A DNA stretch of 64,000 nucleotides from Steinernema hermaphroditum. Its lineage: Eukaryota > Nematoda > Chromadorea > Rhabditida > Steinernematidae. Numbering within the stretch: the stretch's first letter is position 1; each line of letters opens with the position of its first letter. Shown here one piece after another: positions 36,773-50,243 of this stretch. The notes beneath the pieces were generated by a model that was not told the DNA's origin, ran no database searches, and saw only the letters and a list, made by a program, of their open reading frames with translations. The DNA is taken from positions 3,844,001 through 3,908,000 of the forward strand of contig CM059622.1 in NCBI GenBank assembly GCA_030435675.1, given 5' to 3'. Made by a program: the position numbers and the translations under genes.

Positions 36773-39328
36773 AAATGAGCATTGTTGTCTTACTGATTCT
36801 TTTTTCCGCTGACATTAATTCCGTATTGTTCCCAGTTCAGCCTTCTGAAGATGCTTTCCGGTTCCCAACTTTAAACCGTTTCCGTAAACAGCTTATAGAT
36901 GACTCTTGGTAGCTGAGCTTACTTTATGTTGTTCGATGGTTTTGCGCGCTAACGACGCGTCACAAAGCTAAATATCTTTTAGAAGTACTCGGTCGAACCT
37001 GCTTTCGATGGACCACAAGTTGTATATCACAACTCAGATGCCTGCCCGAATACACCAAAGTTGGCCAATTCATTCTGGAGCCACTGAGCCCTTAACTCCA
37101 AAAGTACGCAAAATCGGGCTCAGCCGCGTTCATTGGATTACATTTTATCTCTTAATAGTAATTTTTCTGCCCTTAAACGATTATGCAGATTTTTAACTTT
37201 CCACTTTTTACTTCCGCTTTTTGACCACCCAAAAGCACCTGCGTCATCATAAATGAGGATTACTCATATACGATTCAACAACAATTGAATGACGTCGACT
37301 TTCTGCTCCGAGAAAATCTCTTCGTTCCGGATCATGCGTGGTCTTTGATCTCTGATGTGACCAACCATAAATTCATGCTTTCTACGATCCCTGCTTTTCA
37401 AAGGTCATCGTATCGTAGACAAGATTTAAGTGCCCATTCGCTTAATAGCGTATATTTATAGCCGGAGGACCAAATTAGAATATTTTTAGACCTGTTTACG
37501 CAAGAGTCCTTAGTGCAATTTCAAAGGATTACCAGTGACGAATCGCGGCTTGAGAGGGTTGTCTACAATAGGCTGCACTTATCTTCCCAGAATCTGCAGT
37601 CATCGGGTGTCAAGCGATCTTTGAGTATCTCTGATGACGGTGATTCAGAGATCGAGGGACCGGAATGTACTTTTGAATCGAAACTGTCATAGTGCTCCAG
37701 AAGAGTCATAGTGCTCCATCGTCCTAAAGTTCTGCAGAGAGGTGCCCAGGTGGAGATTCTGGGTTGATCTCGGCGAGAAGAACATCGGAAATTCACATAC
37801 CGGCATGGCACAAAGAAAAGACTGTTTGTCCTCTGAAGTGAGTAGTAATCTTCTATCCTTAACGAAGACGCTGAGAATTGCCCCCAGTTTAAAGCCACCC
37901 GGCAGTGGCACTCCATTGTCCGAATGTTTTGCAGGGTCCCCAGGAATGCCACAACTCGGAAAAAACCATATACTCCCAAAAAAACAGGGCAAACTCTGAA
38001 GTGAGTATGGCTCAAAAAAGGAATGTTAGTACGGTATCCTGTCGTGTGGTACTCCTCTCGTGTTACCCCGGTGGATGGTCATCTTGCATGAATGGTCATG
38101 GTCACCTTATCAACGAGGCCTGAAGTGTTCACGGATCGCACAAAGGAGTTCATGGAGATCTAGCTTATCCCAGCTTAGTCGTTCGAAGAAGGTGTCATTT
38201 TAACCCCAGTTCTTCATGATCTTAGATGTTTTCATCGCTTCAAAACACCCACCGTATGTCTGATCTATATCATTCAACGAAAATAAACAATTACAACACA
38301 CACGGAACTTTTAGCTCTGTTTTGATGCTTGGCCTTCAGAGTCGCCAGTAGTTGCCCTTTTGCCTGTGTACCCCAAAACACTTCCATTATAAACAGGCTG
38401 TTTATTCCACATCTTCAAAAAAAACATTCGTGTTCTCCCCAAAGAAAACATGGCGAACTCTGGTCCCCTTCAGTTCCTTGTCCTTGGACAAACATGCCGA
38501 GGACGGACATCTGTGATTCGGCCTCGTCCAGAAGACCAGAAATGTTTACATGCACGAACAAAGATCAAATTCTGAGGCTCATTTTCCATCCGTCTAGACG
38601 GAGTAACTAAAGTGTAATCATGATCAGACATCCAAATTGAAACATTAATACATGCTCTTGAGAAATGGCCTCTGCCCGGAACTCATCGCCTAAGAATAGA
38701 AATGTCACGTGCCTCAGCGACAGGTACTTTGGACTGACCACCGATTGATCACTTCGAGTCCGGATTGGCAACAAAAAACAAACACTACGCCGAGATTGTT
38801 GCACGCGAAAGCTATTTTCGGTTGTTTTCGTCGTGGCTATTTACTAGTTTTGTGGTTTTTGGTCCAGAGGTGACCTCAGAAACAGGATCGGGGGAGATTT
38901 TACTTTTTATTCCCAGAAAAAAAAGAAATGAAAATAAGAAATCTTGTTTCGGATATCGCCATGAGTGCAGACGTGATCCTAGGCTTATCCTTATGGCTGC
39001 CTAGCCTTTAGGAAGTCAAATTAACCTTGTGACCTTTGGTAAGTCAAAATTTGAAGTAGCGACTTGTTGGAATCAAACTTAGATCATAGATATGTGGATC
39101 TGAGGATGGACCATGTTCTTAGTTATTCCATAGATCTTCGAAAGAATCTTTAATATACGAGTAATATACGAATACGAGTGTATGGCTGTAGTAGACGATA
39201 CCAAATTTCGGTTAACTTTGATAATGCTATTGATCATGTAAAAAGTGAAGTTGGAATGTCTTTTTTTGCTTTTTGCAACCACTTATCTTCGATTTTGAAT
39301 TTTGCGTCATTGTTTTTGAATCGTCGTT

Positions 39329-39781
39329 TTAGTCACCTATTTCCTCGAGAATGCGACCTTTGTTGTCCTCCATAGCATGGTAAACGCGCGTTTTACAGTC
39401 AGGAGCGATCACTTTCACGATGGTCACCTCTCTTCGATCCACCTTCACAGTGCTTCCATCCGGAAATCGTCCTGACCCACAGTACAACAACATTTAAAGT
39501 ATCTACACTGTTTTGTATTTGTGTTAACTTCGGATTTAGGGACTTCATGATGCTCACGCCTCACTTTTTCATCTGAATGGAAGTCAGAGTTTTCATCTGT
39601 ATCGGTCACGTCGTCCACTCTGTCGGAATGAGTCGTTGTTGGAACAATGATGGCTCCCAAAAGGCCTGGCACACCAGGGAGTGTCTTGCCAAGAAGGCCG
39701 TCACCACCGCCCACGTCCACCACGCGGCACTTTCAACCTGAGATTCACTGCAACTCCAAAGCCGTCGATGTGAACAACCAT
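39329..39781 (-). pseudogene. coding-like region of unknown identity in three frames
   Basis: On the - strand three frames follow each other. The first starts ATG 39781 (MVVHIDGFGVAVN). The second, 39723-39445, has a Gly-rich start (VVDVGGGDGLLGK), an Asp/Glu-rich middle and CRYFKCCCTV. The third, about 39472-39329, reads FPDGSTVKVDRREV to an end at EEIGD then TAA. Shifts occur near 39725 and 39470; they are either frameshifts or very short introns. I do not recognise the family. Confidence 0.4.
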
Positions 39782-42700
39782 TTGGATTAGACTGGATTGG
39801 AATACGAACAACACAATTCCTGAGATAACGTCCACACTTTATCCAACTTTAAAAGCTCTTTCGTGTTCGAAATGAAATCTATAAACAGTTTTCATAAACA
39901 GAAGCGATCTTCGACCGCTTGTGGAATACATATCCATAAACACATAGAGACATTTTTCGAAAATTCGAAATATTCAAGTAATTGTATTCGCTTATTTAAA
40001 GATTAATATTTGCTCGAACATTACGACACCATCTTCGATCATAGCACTATTCCTCAGATTCCCCATATATTCTCTTTCTTCTCCCATCCTCATCACTGAA
40101 TGCTTCTGGCATCTGGCACTCATCAATTGGAAGAGCGATCGCTCACCCTTCCCAAACGTGTTGTTCGGCGCCCTCTCGCTCGCTACCGTAACCCTGGCCG
40201 CTTTGTTGCAGGCGAACAAAGACCGCCACTCTTCGCTCTCCACCCCATGTGATGGCTCTTTTTCAAAATCGCCTTCGCCCATCGTAAAGGAGCCAAAAAA
40301 CGGCAGTTCTTTATCTCTCCGTGGACAGAGGCGATCTTCGCCCTTCTTGTTTTCGCGCTGGCCTCACGTGAGCGGCGACCAGCGACTAATGGCACATGGG
40401 CACGTTGCCAGCCGTAGGATCGACACGTTCGCGAGCTGTGGCAAGAGTAAAAAACAACTGCTGCCCGCGGTCCCGCGCCGCCCAGAATCGATTTCGGCGC
40501 GTGTTTTGCACGACGGTCGAGGGTGAGGAAGCGATGCGAAAAAACGGGGGAAGGCGAAAACATTTCTGCTTTTTGGGGACTACGTAGAAAGTGTATTTAC
40601 GAACGCAGAGCCGAAGAAAACAACTCCATCGAGGAGAGGAGAATTGTTTTGATGTTATTTGTTATTTCAAAATGGTCGCCGAAGGGTAGAGGCCGAAGAA
40701 TTCGTCCGTAGTTTGCTTTTGGGTACTTGGACGTGGTTCAATGGCCCAGAGGGACACAGAAATGGTTCGGAAATTTTGAACGGATTTCTAGAAAAACCGT
40801 TCTTTTAATGTAACAGGGATTTTGTGGCAAATGGAAAGATTCAAAATAGACAAACAAGGTAGATGGCTTCGAAAAGCCAAATGTCAAACCACGTCATTTT
40901 GCTTCACTTTTGAATGCGACGGAATACTTCAAAAGAGTTCATCAATGTTGATTCGTTCCTCGTCTTTTGTTCCGACCATAGAAGTCCTATATTCATATAA
41001 GCAGGTCTCCCAGCGAAAGGGTCCGTAATTTTGGAATGCGGTGGCTATTTGAAAATGAAGTGAAACGTGGCAACAGATCACATAAGACATATCATACCAC
41101 ATACCATTTTTTTAGGTCAGTTTGAAGAACATTGGAAATGCGGCTCCCTGTTGTTCCAGGCCTTCTGGAAACCGGGGTGATCAACAGCTACGGCCGAGAA
41201 CGATCGCTCATTCATCTCATTCGAGGAACGTTCAAGGAGGCAGCGGTTGAAGGCTGAGAAGTTCGAATAAAAAGCGATCGTTTGACATTGTTTAGGTCCG
41301 ACGAAATTCACTTATTACATACGAAATTATACTTGTTCGGTTATCTCTCAAAAAGTTTCCTGGGGAGTGAAAGAAAAAAACAGCTTTCGGAGGATCATTT
41401 AGTTTCTAGATCAGGGTCAGCCTCTCTGGAGGTTCTTTGAGATTCGCTCTCAGAACATCCATGAAGCTACAGGTGCCAAGAAGGTTATCCAAGGTGGACT
41501 TCGGCTACCCCAAGGTACACAATCAGTTAGATCCGTCTTTCTGGCCTTTTTATACGAATATTCAGTCTTCTTTGCCCATTCAAAGGTCTTTTATGGAAAC
41601 AAAAGAGATATTAAAACTCTAATTATTGGAGATGGACATGCCAACAAACCTTTTCCTGGTCATGAGTTTGAAAAGAGGTTCTGACCCATTTCTCGAGCAT
41701 ATTTACTTCTTAGGTGTGCAGTTCAATCCGATAGACTTATGTGTACAGCCTACGTGTTATGACGTACTGTGCCTTGTACGGGGTTTCCTAGCTGTTACTC
41801 TTAAGACCTGGTATGTAGAAAGCGACTGAATAAAACAAAGATCGGCGCTGGGCGTTACAGAATGGACATGTTTACATCAGAACGTTTACTTTACAACGTA
41901 TTTATAGTTTCGTGTGAAAGAAGACTTGAAAACAAGTCCGGCCAGATGATGGGAATGAATGCAAAGGCCAATGAACACGCCTGGTTATCAGCATGAAACT
42001 ACCACCATAGCTTCTTCATTTAAAAAGATCAACACCGGAAGTTACTGATGGTAGTGGACAGCCACCGGTAGGTCAAGCACACCTACACTGCTCATGGCTT
42101 GTCCATGAGTAAAAGTGAACCACGACGATGGTCCGCAACGATCATTCTTTCCCATATCCACTGTGGATGTAAACGTTTTACTTCCTCAAAAACACGCCGA
42201 TGTTTCCCACTTCCCCGGAACAGAGACTACAAAACAACTCCCGTCTCGGCGAAGAATTCTGACAACACAAACAACTTATTATTTTCTCACTCTCGACGGG
42301 CTGGCCGTCGCATTCTGAGTGGCTGTATCGGGAATATTAGTCTACAATACGCTGCTCTTTCTGCGTTCTGGAAATGACCCCTTCCCTGAGGCCTGCTTTA
42401 GTGACTTCATAAGATGGTAGGCTGTTCAGAAAGGGTTTATTTCAGACGGCTTTTTATCAATTGCTGTCATTCAGAGGCCCCATTTAACATGACTATTTGA
42501 AAGTGTTTGCTGTATTCGATTACCGTATTACGGTAATCGTTTGTCTCAATCACTGCACATTTCGAAGTGAGTCAGAACTTTTAAGAGCAATTTTCGTATT
42601 TTTCGTAGAGTGCGTGCCGCCTTAAGGTTGAAGCTACTTTTCAGCGGTTAGAGGGAATTTGATGCTAATTCTACCACCATGCTCTGAGATGCTATTCACT

Positions 42701-44111
42701 TTTCACTTGTTCTTCGAGATCTTCTTTGTGTAGCTTTGTGCGCCTCTGATCTACAGGTCGTGCGCCTCGCCCACCTTCGATACCAAATATTTTTTGCTCC
42801 CAGCGCTCGTGATCCAAAAAACCGAAGGCCAACATTTGCTCAAAAGCTGTTTGTCGTCCATAAAAAACGTCTCTGTTTACCCTCCTTCTCTTCTCCACTG
42901 TCGCCCCGTCCTGTGTACTGTTCCTCGTCGCTTCCAAAACAGCCCGGAGTCCCATTTTTAAAAATAGTCTCTTCCGCCGTCTGGCGACGCGGCGCCAAAT
43001 GGCCTCATTTCGTGCGTCGGAGCCGACTCGGCTCGTAAACAAGCGCCGCCGACGGCTTCTGCGCGACTTGTTTTGACGCGGAACGAACAAAAAACGACTC
43101 TTTCTTTGCGCCGTCGATCAAAGATTGACGCGGCCAGCTGCCACCGACGGCCGGTCGAAACGAAATGGAAAACATTGTTTTGCAGCGGACGACGACGGTG
43201 GCGGAGACGCGTTTGCAATTTGTGGAACATGATCCGCCGAACGGCCTTTCTCGATGATTGCAATTTGGACTTATGGGGCAGAATGGAGAACGGCAAGGGG
43301 CTAGGGGCCGTGTAGGAAGGACGGAATGTCCACGACGTCAAGACGGAAGTCAAAAATAGAAGAAGCAGGCTCATGGGAAAAGAAAGACCCTGCTTCTATG
43401 GGAAGTCAGATGTCCAAAGAGGGCCTAAAAGACATGATCTCGAGACGAAAAAGTGGAAATTAAAAGTTGTTTTGTATGTCACAAACTGCCACTGGCGACT
43501 CGCGTGTTTATACTTTCGCCCAGGACTGGCAAGAAAAACAAGGATTAACCGGGCTATAAACAAGGAAGCCAATGTAGAGGAATTGAGTCAGTTCTGTGTA
43601 CTTTCCGGGGTAAATTGCTTCCTTGTTTCACGAAGAAACTTCGGGAATGACCTGGAAGTGACCAAATGAGGCTTCGTCTACCTAGTGCAACGTACAATAA
43701 AATAAAGAACCGATGTTTGTATGTTGGAAATTGATTTTCGATTTGCTGACTTCTTTAAACTTTCAGTCTCAACTGAAATGAGAAAACAAGGGCTTGTTTT
43801 CGACAAGAACCAAGCTACGAACATGATTATCAAAACAGTGTTCTACGATATTCAGGTTTAACCCTTTTCATCTGGGACTTTATTTGAACAACGTTTACTC
43901 ACAACTGAGGTGGTTCCAAAGCAAGTACTATGTAACTATAGTAAAACTGGACAATTGTATCCGACTGGAGCCTTAAAATCCTTTTAGTGATTGACGATTA
44001 CTGAAAGGCTCTGATATCACGATTGACAGGTACATATCAGATCTATTCCGAAGTGTACCAGAATGAGATCCCGAGGAAGGAAGTCACCTGTTTGGCCTCA
44101 AAACACTTCCC

Positions 44112-44423
44112 ATGGCAGCTGGATCCTCCAGCATAACGTCCCATGGATCAATGGCTGTCTGTTGCGAGATCTGTGTCGAGCTTTGGGATAAATCGTCAAA
44201 TTATCCGGATTTGAACCCGGTGGATTATTCGGTATGGAACATCTTGGAGAGCAAGGTCAGCGCTACAATGCATGTCAGTTTGGAGTCTCTCAAATGCGCT
44301 ATTCGAAAGGCATGGGATGAACCGAACCAGAAAAAGACATGCGCACTTCGAGAAACGTTTGGAAGCCTGAATCGTAGAGATTGGCGGTCACTTCGAGCAT
44401 CTGCTGTGATAATGTGGCTTTAA
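44112..44423 (+). pseudogene. mariner-type transposase C-terminal relic
   Basis: The frame contains NYPDLNPVDYSVWNILESKV and SLESLKCAIRKAW, the C-terminal catalytic block of Tc1/mariner transposases, including the last catalytic Asp in NPVDY. Upstream catalytic parts are missing or out of frame; only weak traces appear from about 44020. The element is inactive. Confidence 0.75.
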
Positions 44424-45204
44424 AAAGTTAAAGAACTTGTGAAAGAGCCGCGCCCTGCATCGAACAGAGATGTTGTCTGTGTTCTTAAAACGAACGCCGT
44501 CATCCCAACCTTTCAAGTACTTCTCACTTATCAACTTACCCAGTAGTGTGCACACCATACACATAAACCGAAATGCTGCTTCAAAAACTGAAAATCCCTG
44601 CTTCTTCGTCTTTCGCCTAGTATTTTGATTTTGTCCGTTTTTTGTCGTCCCTTTTGTGGGGTTAATATGCAACGAGAGAGTTAATTTTCTAATAACTTTG
44701 CACATGCTTCGCAGAAACGGGCCATACTCAATGGGGGTATCTTCAAGCCCATATCTTCAGGCTAGTCGTCCTACACTATATTTTATACAGTACTTTACCC
44801 TTATGCAGTACTAACAGAAGAAGCTCACAAGCTCGTCGCTGCTTCTGTGTCCAGTAGATCATGTGACAACTTCACAAAACGTTTTTATATCGTAGATCAC
44901 CAAGAAGAGGAAGTTGGGATGTGTTTACTCCGCCCAATAATTGCCAATTGAATAAAATGAGGTCCACGAAAATTGCCTCCGTTTGGGTCCATCCATACAT
45001 AATAACATAACCGAATTAACCAATTACAGAGAGAATCGAGAGCTTTCAATTTCGATTATAAGAGGAATGACTTAGTAGAATTTTAATTATATGAAAGTGA
45101 ACCACAAATCTAGCGGTAATTTGTATTTAGCGTAGTTCTCTCTTGTGTGTGAAAGGTCAGAGTTTTCCATAAAGTTAGAAATGGCTCTCCTTCTTTATTG
45201 GCCA

Positions 45205-45355
45205 TACAGGATAGCCTGAAATGGAAGCGGTGACGGAAGTCTAAAAAGCCAAAAGTTCAGAAATGCAGACCGGTGAGACCGGTCTCATGCTTGGATAGTT
45301 ACAAAAATAACATTTCAGACGTCTATCTAGATGTACTTTCTTGGGCCACCCTGTA
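45205..45355. mobile_element. MITE with mariner-like ends, copy 3
   Basis: The 151-bp element runs from TACAGGATAGCC to GGGCCACCCTGTA with the central palindrome GACCGGTGAGACCGGTC, the same design as copy 1. It lies 0.8 kb from the mariner transposase relic, a possible source of mobilisation. Confidence 0.65.
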
Positions 45356-46775
45356 TTTCAGTTGAAAATGTCTCCCAAACAGTCTCTTTTTACACGTCAA
45401 TTAAGGGGTCGACCAGTCGTTTCCAGACGGTTTTGCAAAAGTAAAGCTATCGTACAACCTGTCTGTTTCCAATGTCTCTTGGTAATAGCTTTCCAGCCTT
45501 CTATCTAAGGCCTTTTTCGGCCACCTTGTATGTTCCCCGCTACGCAAAAGAGTTCACATTTAGTGCATAAAAAAATCCTATGTTTGAACAGAAAAGTGTG
45601 TTTTTGCGACCTTGATCACTCGTTCAAATCGAGGATCGAAAACATGGAGGACCAACGAGTGAGGCGGCAAAAACCGGTCGACTTTCACTCAAACTCCCAG
45701 AGTCGTTTTTTGTCGCCAAACGTCACTCGTATGCGCGTTCCCAAGGCCGACCGTATAACTGCGCCCAAACAACAAAAAAGATCGGACGTCCATTGATGCG
45801 AAAGTGCAAAACAGCGATAAACGAGGAGACATTCAAATCGTCTAGACAGCGTAGACTGTCGCGTCTAAAGGTCAACGATTATGCCATTTGTGTCCGCCGA
45901 TTTCATAATGACTGACTGAGCACGAAATCGCATTATGAGGGATGAGTCAAACAGCGCCTAATTAATCGTTAGTCTCTTTCGCACAGACCGGGAAATATTT
46001 CCATTTCTCTGCATTTACGTCGCACATTGTTGTCAAGATCGTATTTATGGTTTCATCTGAAAGAAAAGGAAAGCAGAGATTCCGAGAACGGGAAACAGAC
46101 GAAGTAATAACAAGAGGATCATGGTTGGATTTCTCCGAATGAGCAAAAATACGGTATTTCCCAGAAATGAAGGACTCAAGGATGTCCTAATAGAATGATT
46201 CGTTAGCTTCGTGTATTTCTGATACAAGAAGCAAGCAAAGGAATTGCCAACTTACCGGGCCTATGGTAACCTGTTTCAGGACAAAGGTCTATCCTCTGGA
46301 GGCCAATAGGAGTAACAAAATAAATATTTAATGGACTATGTAACTGTGAAACGCACAATACAGTTAGAGTATCAGAGTGTGATCTGTAAGAATCCGGAAG
46401 AAAGCAGAGAAAAATCGGGGTTTTCTTTTTCTTTCTTTTTCATTGATATTATTTGACTTGAAATAAGATGGGCGTTTGGTTTTAGAATGTTGGCAAAAAA
46501 ATTGAACACTCGCATCATTTCTGAATCGTGAATCTGTATAAGAATCTGTATCAAAAAGATGGCTTTCTTCAAAAAGGACCTCTGCTTCATAAACCGAAGA
46601 CATTATTCGAGTGTGGTGGGATCACCTCTGGTATCTTAGATATAACTGAAAAAGAGGGATAAATGTCTATGGCCGCGTTCTATAAAATGGTGGCACCTGA
46701 TGGTAAATGATCGCACCTGTGAATCCAAGAAAATGGCACTTTAAATTTCATTTCAATTCTGTTCAATTCACCGAA

Positions 46776-46898
46776 GATGGATGTCCCCTTACCCCCCCCC
46801 CCCCTGGCGCCTCGCCTCCACCAGATTCAGAGCCTTCACCTGCTTATACTGATGATGTCGCTGAGCTCGACTCCGACATCGTGCTCGAAGAAAGATGA
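46776..46898 (+). pseudogene. coding-like C-terminal fragment after a poly-C tract
   Basis: A frame reads EDGCPLTPPPPGASPPP, then SEPSPAYTDDVAEL and ends in SDIVLEER and TGA. Thirteen consecutive C (46792-46804) encode the Pro run; a length change there would break the frame. No start or upstream exon is visible. Family unknown. Confidence 0.3.
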
Positions 46899-48599
46899 AC
46901 GCCAGCAACTACGGTGTGATATTGCTGTCTTCGTACCGTAGTAAGGTGCTTTGAATGGGGTGATGTCGACCCAAGAGATTGAGATCAAACTGTCTATACA
47001 AAATCTCTATAACCTCACAATTTTCCAATCAAACGTCGTATATAAAAAGCCGCTCGCTGACCTCGTGACCTACGGTCTCTTGTCCCAACTCCACTTGTGA
47101 TTTTGTGCCTTTCATAAAAGTCGACTCTAACTATGTCCTTCTTCTTGGAATTCCAGTCTCGTCTGAGAGCCGAATAGACGAACTGATTGATGTCGTCGTC
47201 GACCACCACCCTTCCCCGAGTCACTTTTTCTCGCCAAACCAATTGTAAAATTGCGTTCTGCAGCGGAACAGCTGATGGCGTTTGGCGGCGCCTTTCACCC
47301 AAGAGAGCCCAGAAAAAAAGCGTTTAATTGAGGGGTCGAGACTGCAACGCATCATCTGATTGACGAGAGTTGTCGTCTAGACGGAAATGGCCACGTTTTT
47401 GGAAATGACTTATGGCACATTAGAGGCAGAGGAAAAAATCGAAAAAGTGAATTTTCGACATCTCGTTTCGCGCCGAATAAAGGGGGACATACCCCTTTTT
47501 TACCGTAAAGATCTGTGGAACATTTCACCGAAAAATCAGCCTTTTCTGCCGATTTTTCTGCACACTCTGGACGTGTTTTTATTTTGCTGTCAAAACATTC
47601 AGCAACATTCCGTAATTCCCCAAATAGTCCGCAAATTGTGCAAAACAAAAACACTTTCCCAGCTGGTAAACAGCCCGGGTTAGGCTCGGCTCTTCGCGAC
47701 AACAACCGTCCGTGCACGTGTTTTCTCTTTGTGGATTCCCTCTGCGTCTTTCCCTCTGACGTGTATCCTCGACTGTTTCACAAATTTCGATCGACTCTTT
47801 CAAAAACAGAGTGAGTCAGAAGGTGATTTCCGAGGAGCGGATCCGACGCGTCGAGCGGAGTGACGCGGGAGGGCGAAGACCGCCGGGAGACGGTAAACAG
47901 AAAGTGCGTTCTGACGCGCTCGGCGAATGGGAGCCCGGCGTCGACGAGGCGATCGATTCGAGAAGGCCGAGTGGGGCGAAACGCGAAAACAAAAAGTGCA
48001 TCTGAACGGGGGTGACGACAGCCTCCGAGCTGGGCAGGAAGACCTCTGGATGGCGGGGAGTGCGGGTGGGGAACGGTGTAGAAGTCACGTCTTCGTAGAA
48101 AATGGAGATACGTTCAAGAGGCACTAGAGGAATACTGTAACGGATCCTTCAGTTATGGCACGAGTGTGATTCATATGAAGAGGAGAGGTGATCTAGCGCA
48201 AATGTATCCAATGAATGATCGAGTTCTAAGAGACCTAGTTCCATTGGCGACCATCACGCTCGTTACAAGATCTGTGAAACATATCAGGCCGCTGTAGATA
48301 ATACCGTACAACTAAAGCCGTTTTGACTTTTGGACAAAAGAGGACATCATTGGAAACTTTGCTTATACCAACTATTAGGTCTTCTATCTGTCAGCGTGGC
48401 GCTATTGCATAATGTACAATTTGCAGGGTCCATAGATTCCTGGAACCGATCGATAAGGGTACAAAGTTCCGATCCGTTCCGTCAACAACAAATGTGGAAA
48501 TAGTTTTCCTACGGTACGTATCAGCTATTTACCAGCAACAACAACTGCATTCTTTGACGGTCGATGGACGACTGGATCATTTGACTAGGCATGAACGCA

Positions 48600-48723
48600 T
48601 AGAGATGGGCATGAACGGATTGGATCGGTTAGGTCAGTCGATCCGTGAGCTGGTTGACGGCTGACGGATCGGCTGAGTCGGTTGATATAGAGAGGTTGAT
48701 ACGGATATGGATGCCCATCTCTA
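48600..48723. mobile_element. short inverted-repeat element with TAGAGATGGGCAT ends
   Basis: The 124-bp element has perfect 13-bp terminal inverted repeats TAGAGATGGGCAT / ATGCCCATCTCTA. The interior repeats CGGATYGG-like units. Such ends are typical of hAT-type MITEs, but I see no clear 8-bp target duplication. Confidence 0.55.
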
Positions 48724-49175
48724 CTGTCGTACATCGAAGAAGCAAAATGGAAATCGTAGCCGTCCCATGACCTCAAGGCACAAGAATATATGGCACATTG
48801 AATGGGAGATACATTCCAAAGACACATAATAAATCGTGATTTCTCCAATTTTTTAAAAAGAAGTGCTATCAAAATCGCTGCAAGCGATCGCTCACAGAGA
48901 GAGATAGACATTTGATCACACTAACTCTATTCGGTACCAACATGGAAGGGAAAAAACGCGAGGCAAGGCACTACCTACAGCTCCGAAAACGCGAAAACAA
49001 AGAAATGGCCGTAGCCGAAAGAGTCAGAAGGACGGGAATTCCCTCCGAAAACAACAAACACGGCGACGGATTGTTATTGTTATTGTCAATCTGAATCCAC
49101 CCCTCCGAAGGGGTGTTTACAAATTGAGAAAGTTGTTTTCCATTTATTCACTTCGTTCGAGTCGAATTTTTCCAA

Positions 49176-49560
49176 CTATTTTGCCACAAGAGTTTGGTAC
49201 AGATCTCGCAGCGATGTAATGATAGCGAGTGTGTTCATATTGAATGGGTCAGTTGCAAACCGGAAAGGTTCTTGGCTCGATCTTTGTAGATAAGCAACTC
49301 GAAACAAACGAACTTGGAATCTGAATGTACATCTGTAGCTACTGAAATGATCCGCACGACTCTGATTTTGGTGGCTGATATCGGAGTCCCTCCAGATCGT
49401 CTTTTCGATGTTCCCTGAAGCTTCGACTGGAGGACCTCCCAATGATAATGGATGGATCAGTTTCAAACCGAAGAGGTTCTTTGATCGGTCCTTGCAGATC
49501 AGCAACCAGCTGAAAACAATCGTGAAAATGAGTGCTGATGCCAATGATAGAATCCGGTTC
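49176..49560 (-). pseudogene. membrane-segment coding fragment with internal duplication
   Basis: The - strand frame begins within a hydrophobic stretch (ILSLASALIFTIVFSWLLI), continues through SKNLFGLKLIHPLSLGG and ends TLVAK, TAG. DNA at 49441-49517 and 49210-49306 is a diverged direct repeat, so the protein repeats the K/R-S-x-x-x-F motif. There is no in-frame ATG. It is probably a fragment or internal exon; function unknown. Confidence 0.3.
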
Positions 49561-50243
49561 ACTGATTCATTCTCACCATCCAGAACTCACCAAATACAAA
49601 ACGGACAGAAAAAGAGGACGAGAGTAGCCTCGTGCAGCACACTCGGCTCGTTAAAATCAGTTTACTGTTTATAGTTTTAGTATAACATCCCGAACCAATC
49701 AATCAGTCAATGATACTAAATCATGCAGGAAATGTTAGATTGTAATATGTTAGATTTTGCAAATAAATTCACAATGAGCGCCGATTCAAAGAGTCCGACA
49801 TGAACCGTAATCCGTGACTTTCGCTGTTTTCGAACAAGTGCAGCGTGTTGAATGAATGCAAGCGTTCTGAAAATAACTGTCAGTACTTGGCAGTACAGGT
49901 CCATAAATACTGTCGATGAGTATAAACGTGAAATCTTTTATGGCTTTTTGCCCCGCAGCAGTCCTGTGTACAACAAAGAAAAGACGATTTCTGAGATCGC
50001 CCAATTCTTGATCGAAAACAAATTAAATTAGCATCCTGACACATAGAGGTCAGAGAGATCTGGAGACACGTTTACAGGTGGACTGTGTGCCAATACCACC
50101 AGTGGTTTACCGCCAAATTTCCAAAAGGGCTCTGTTAAAATGAACGGGCTTCAGCGTAAGCCTATTGTGTGATTCCTGTTATGCCTCTGTCTCTGCAAGA
50201 ATTAACTTTATCATAAAAAAAAGTACAAAACAACGAAAAAAGT

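Larger units (their letters stand above)
36301..44000. other. gene-poor region
   Basis: Apart from the coding-like relic at 39.3-39.8 kb and a short direct repeat (GTCATAGTGCTCCA twice at about 37687-37720), I see no supported gene. Confidence 0.45.

Noticed and set aside
42692..43374. Overlapping 80-138 codon frames on both strands
   Set aside because: Basic, compositionally driven frames with no start context, splice partner or motif.
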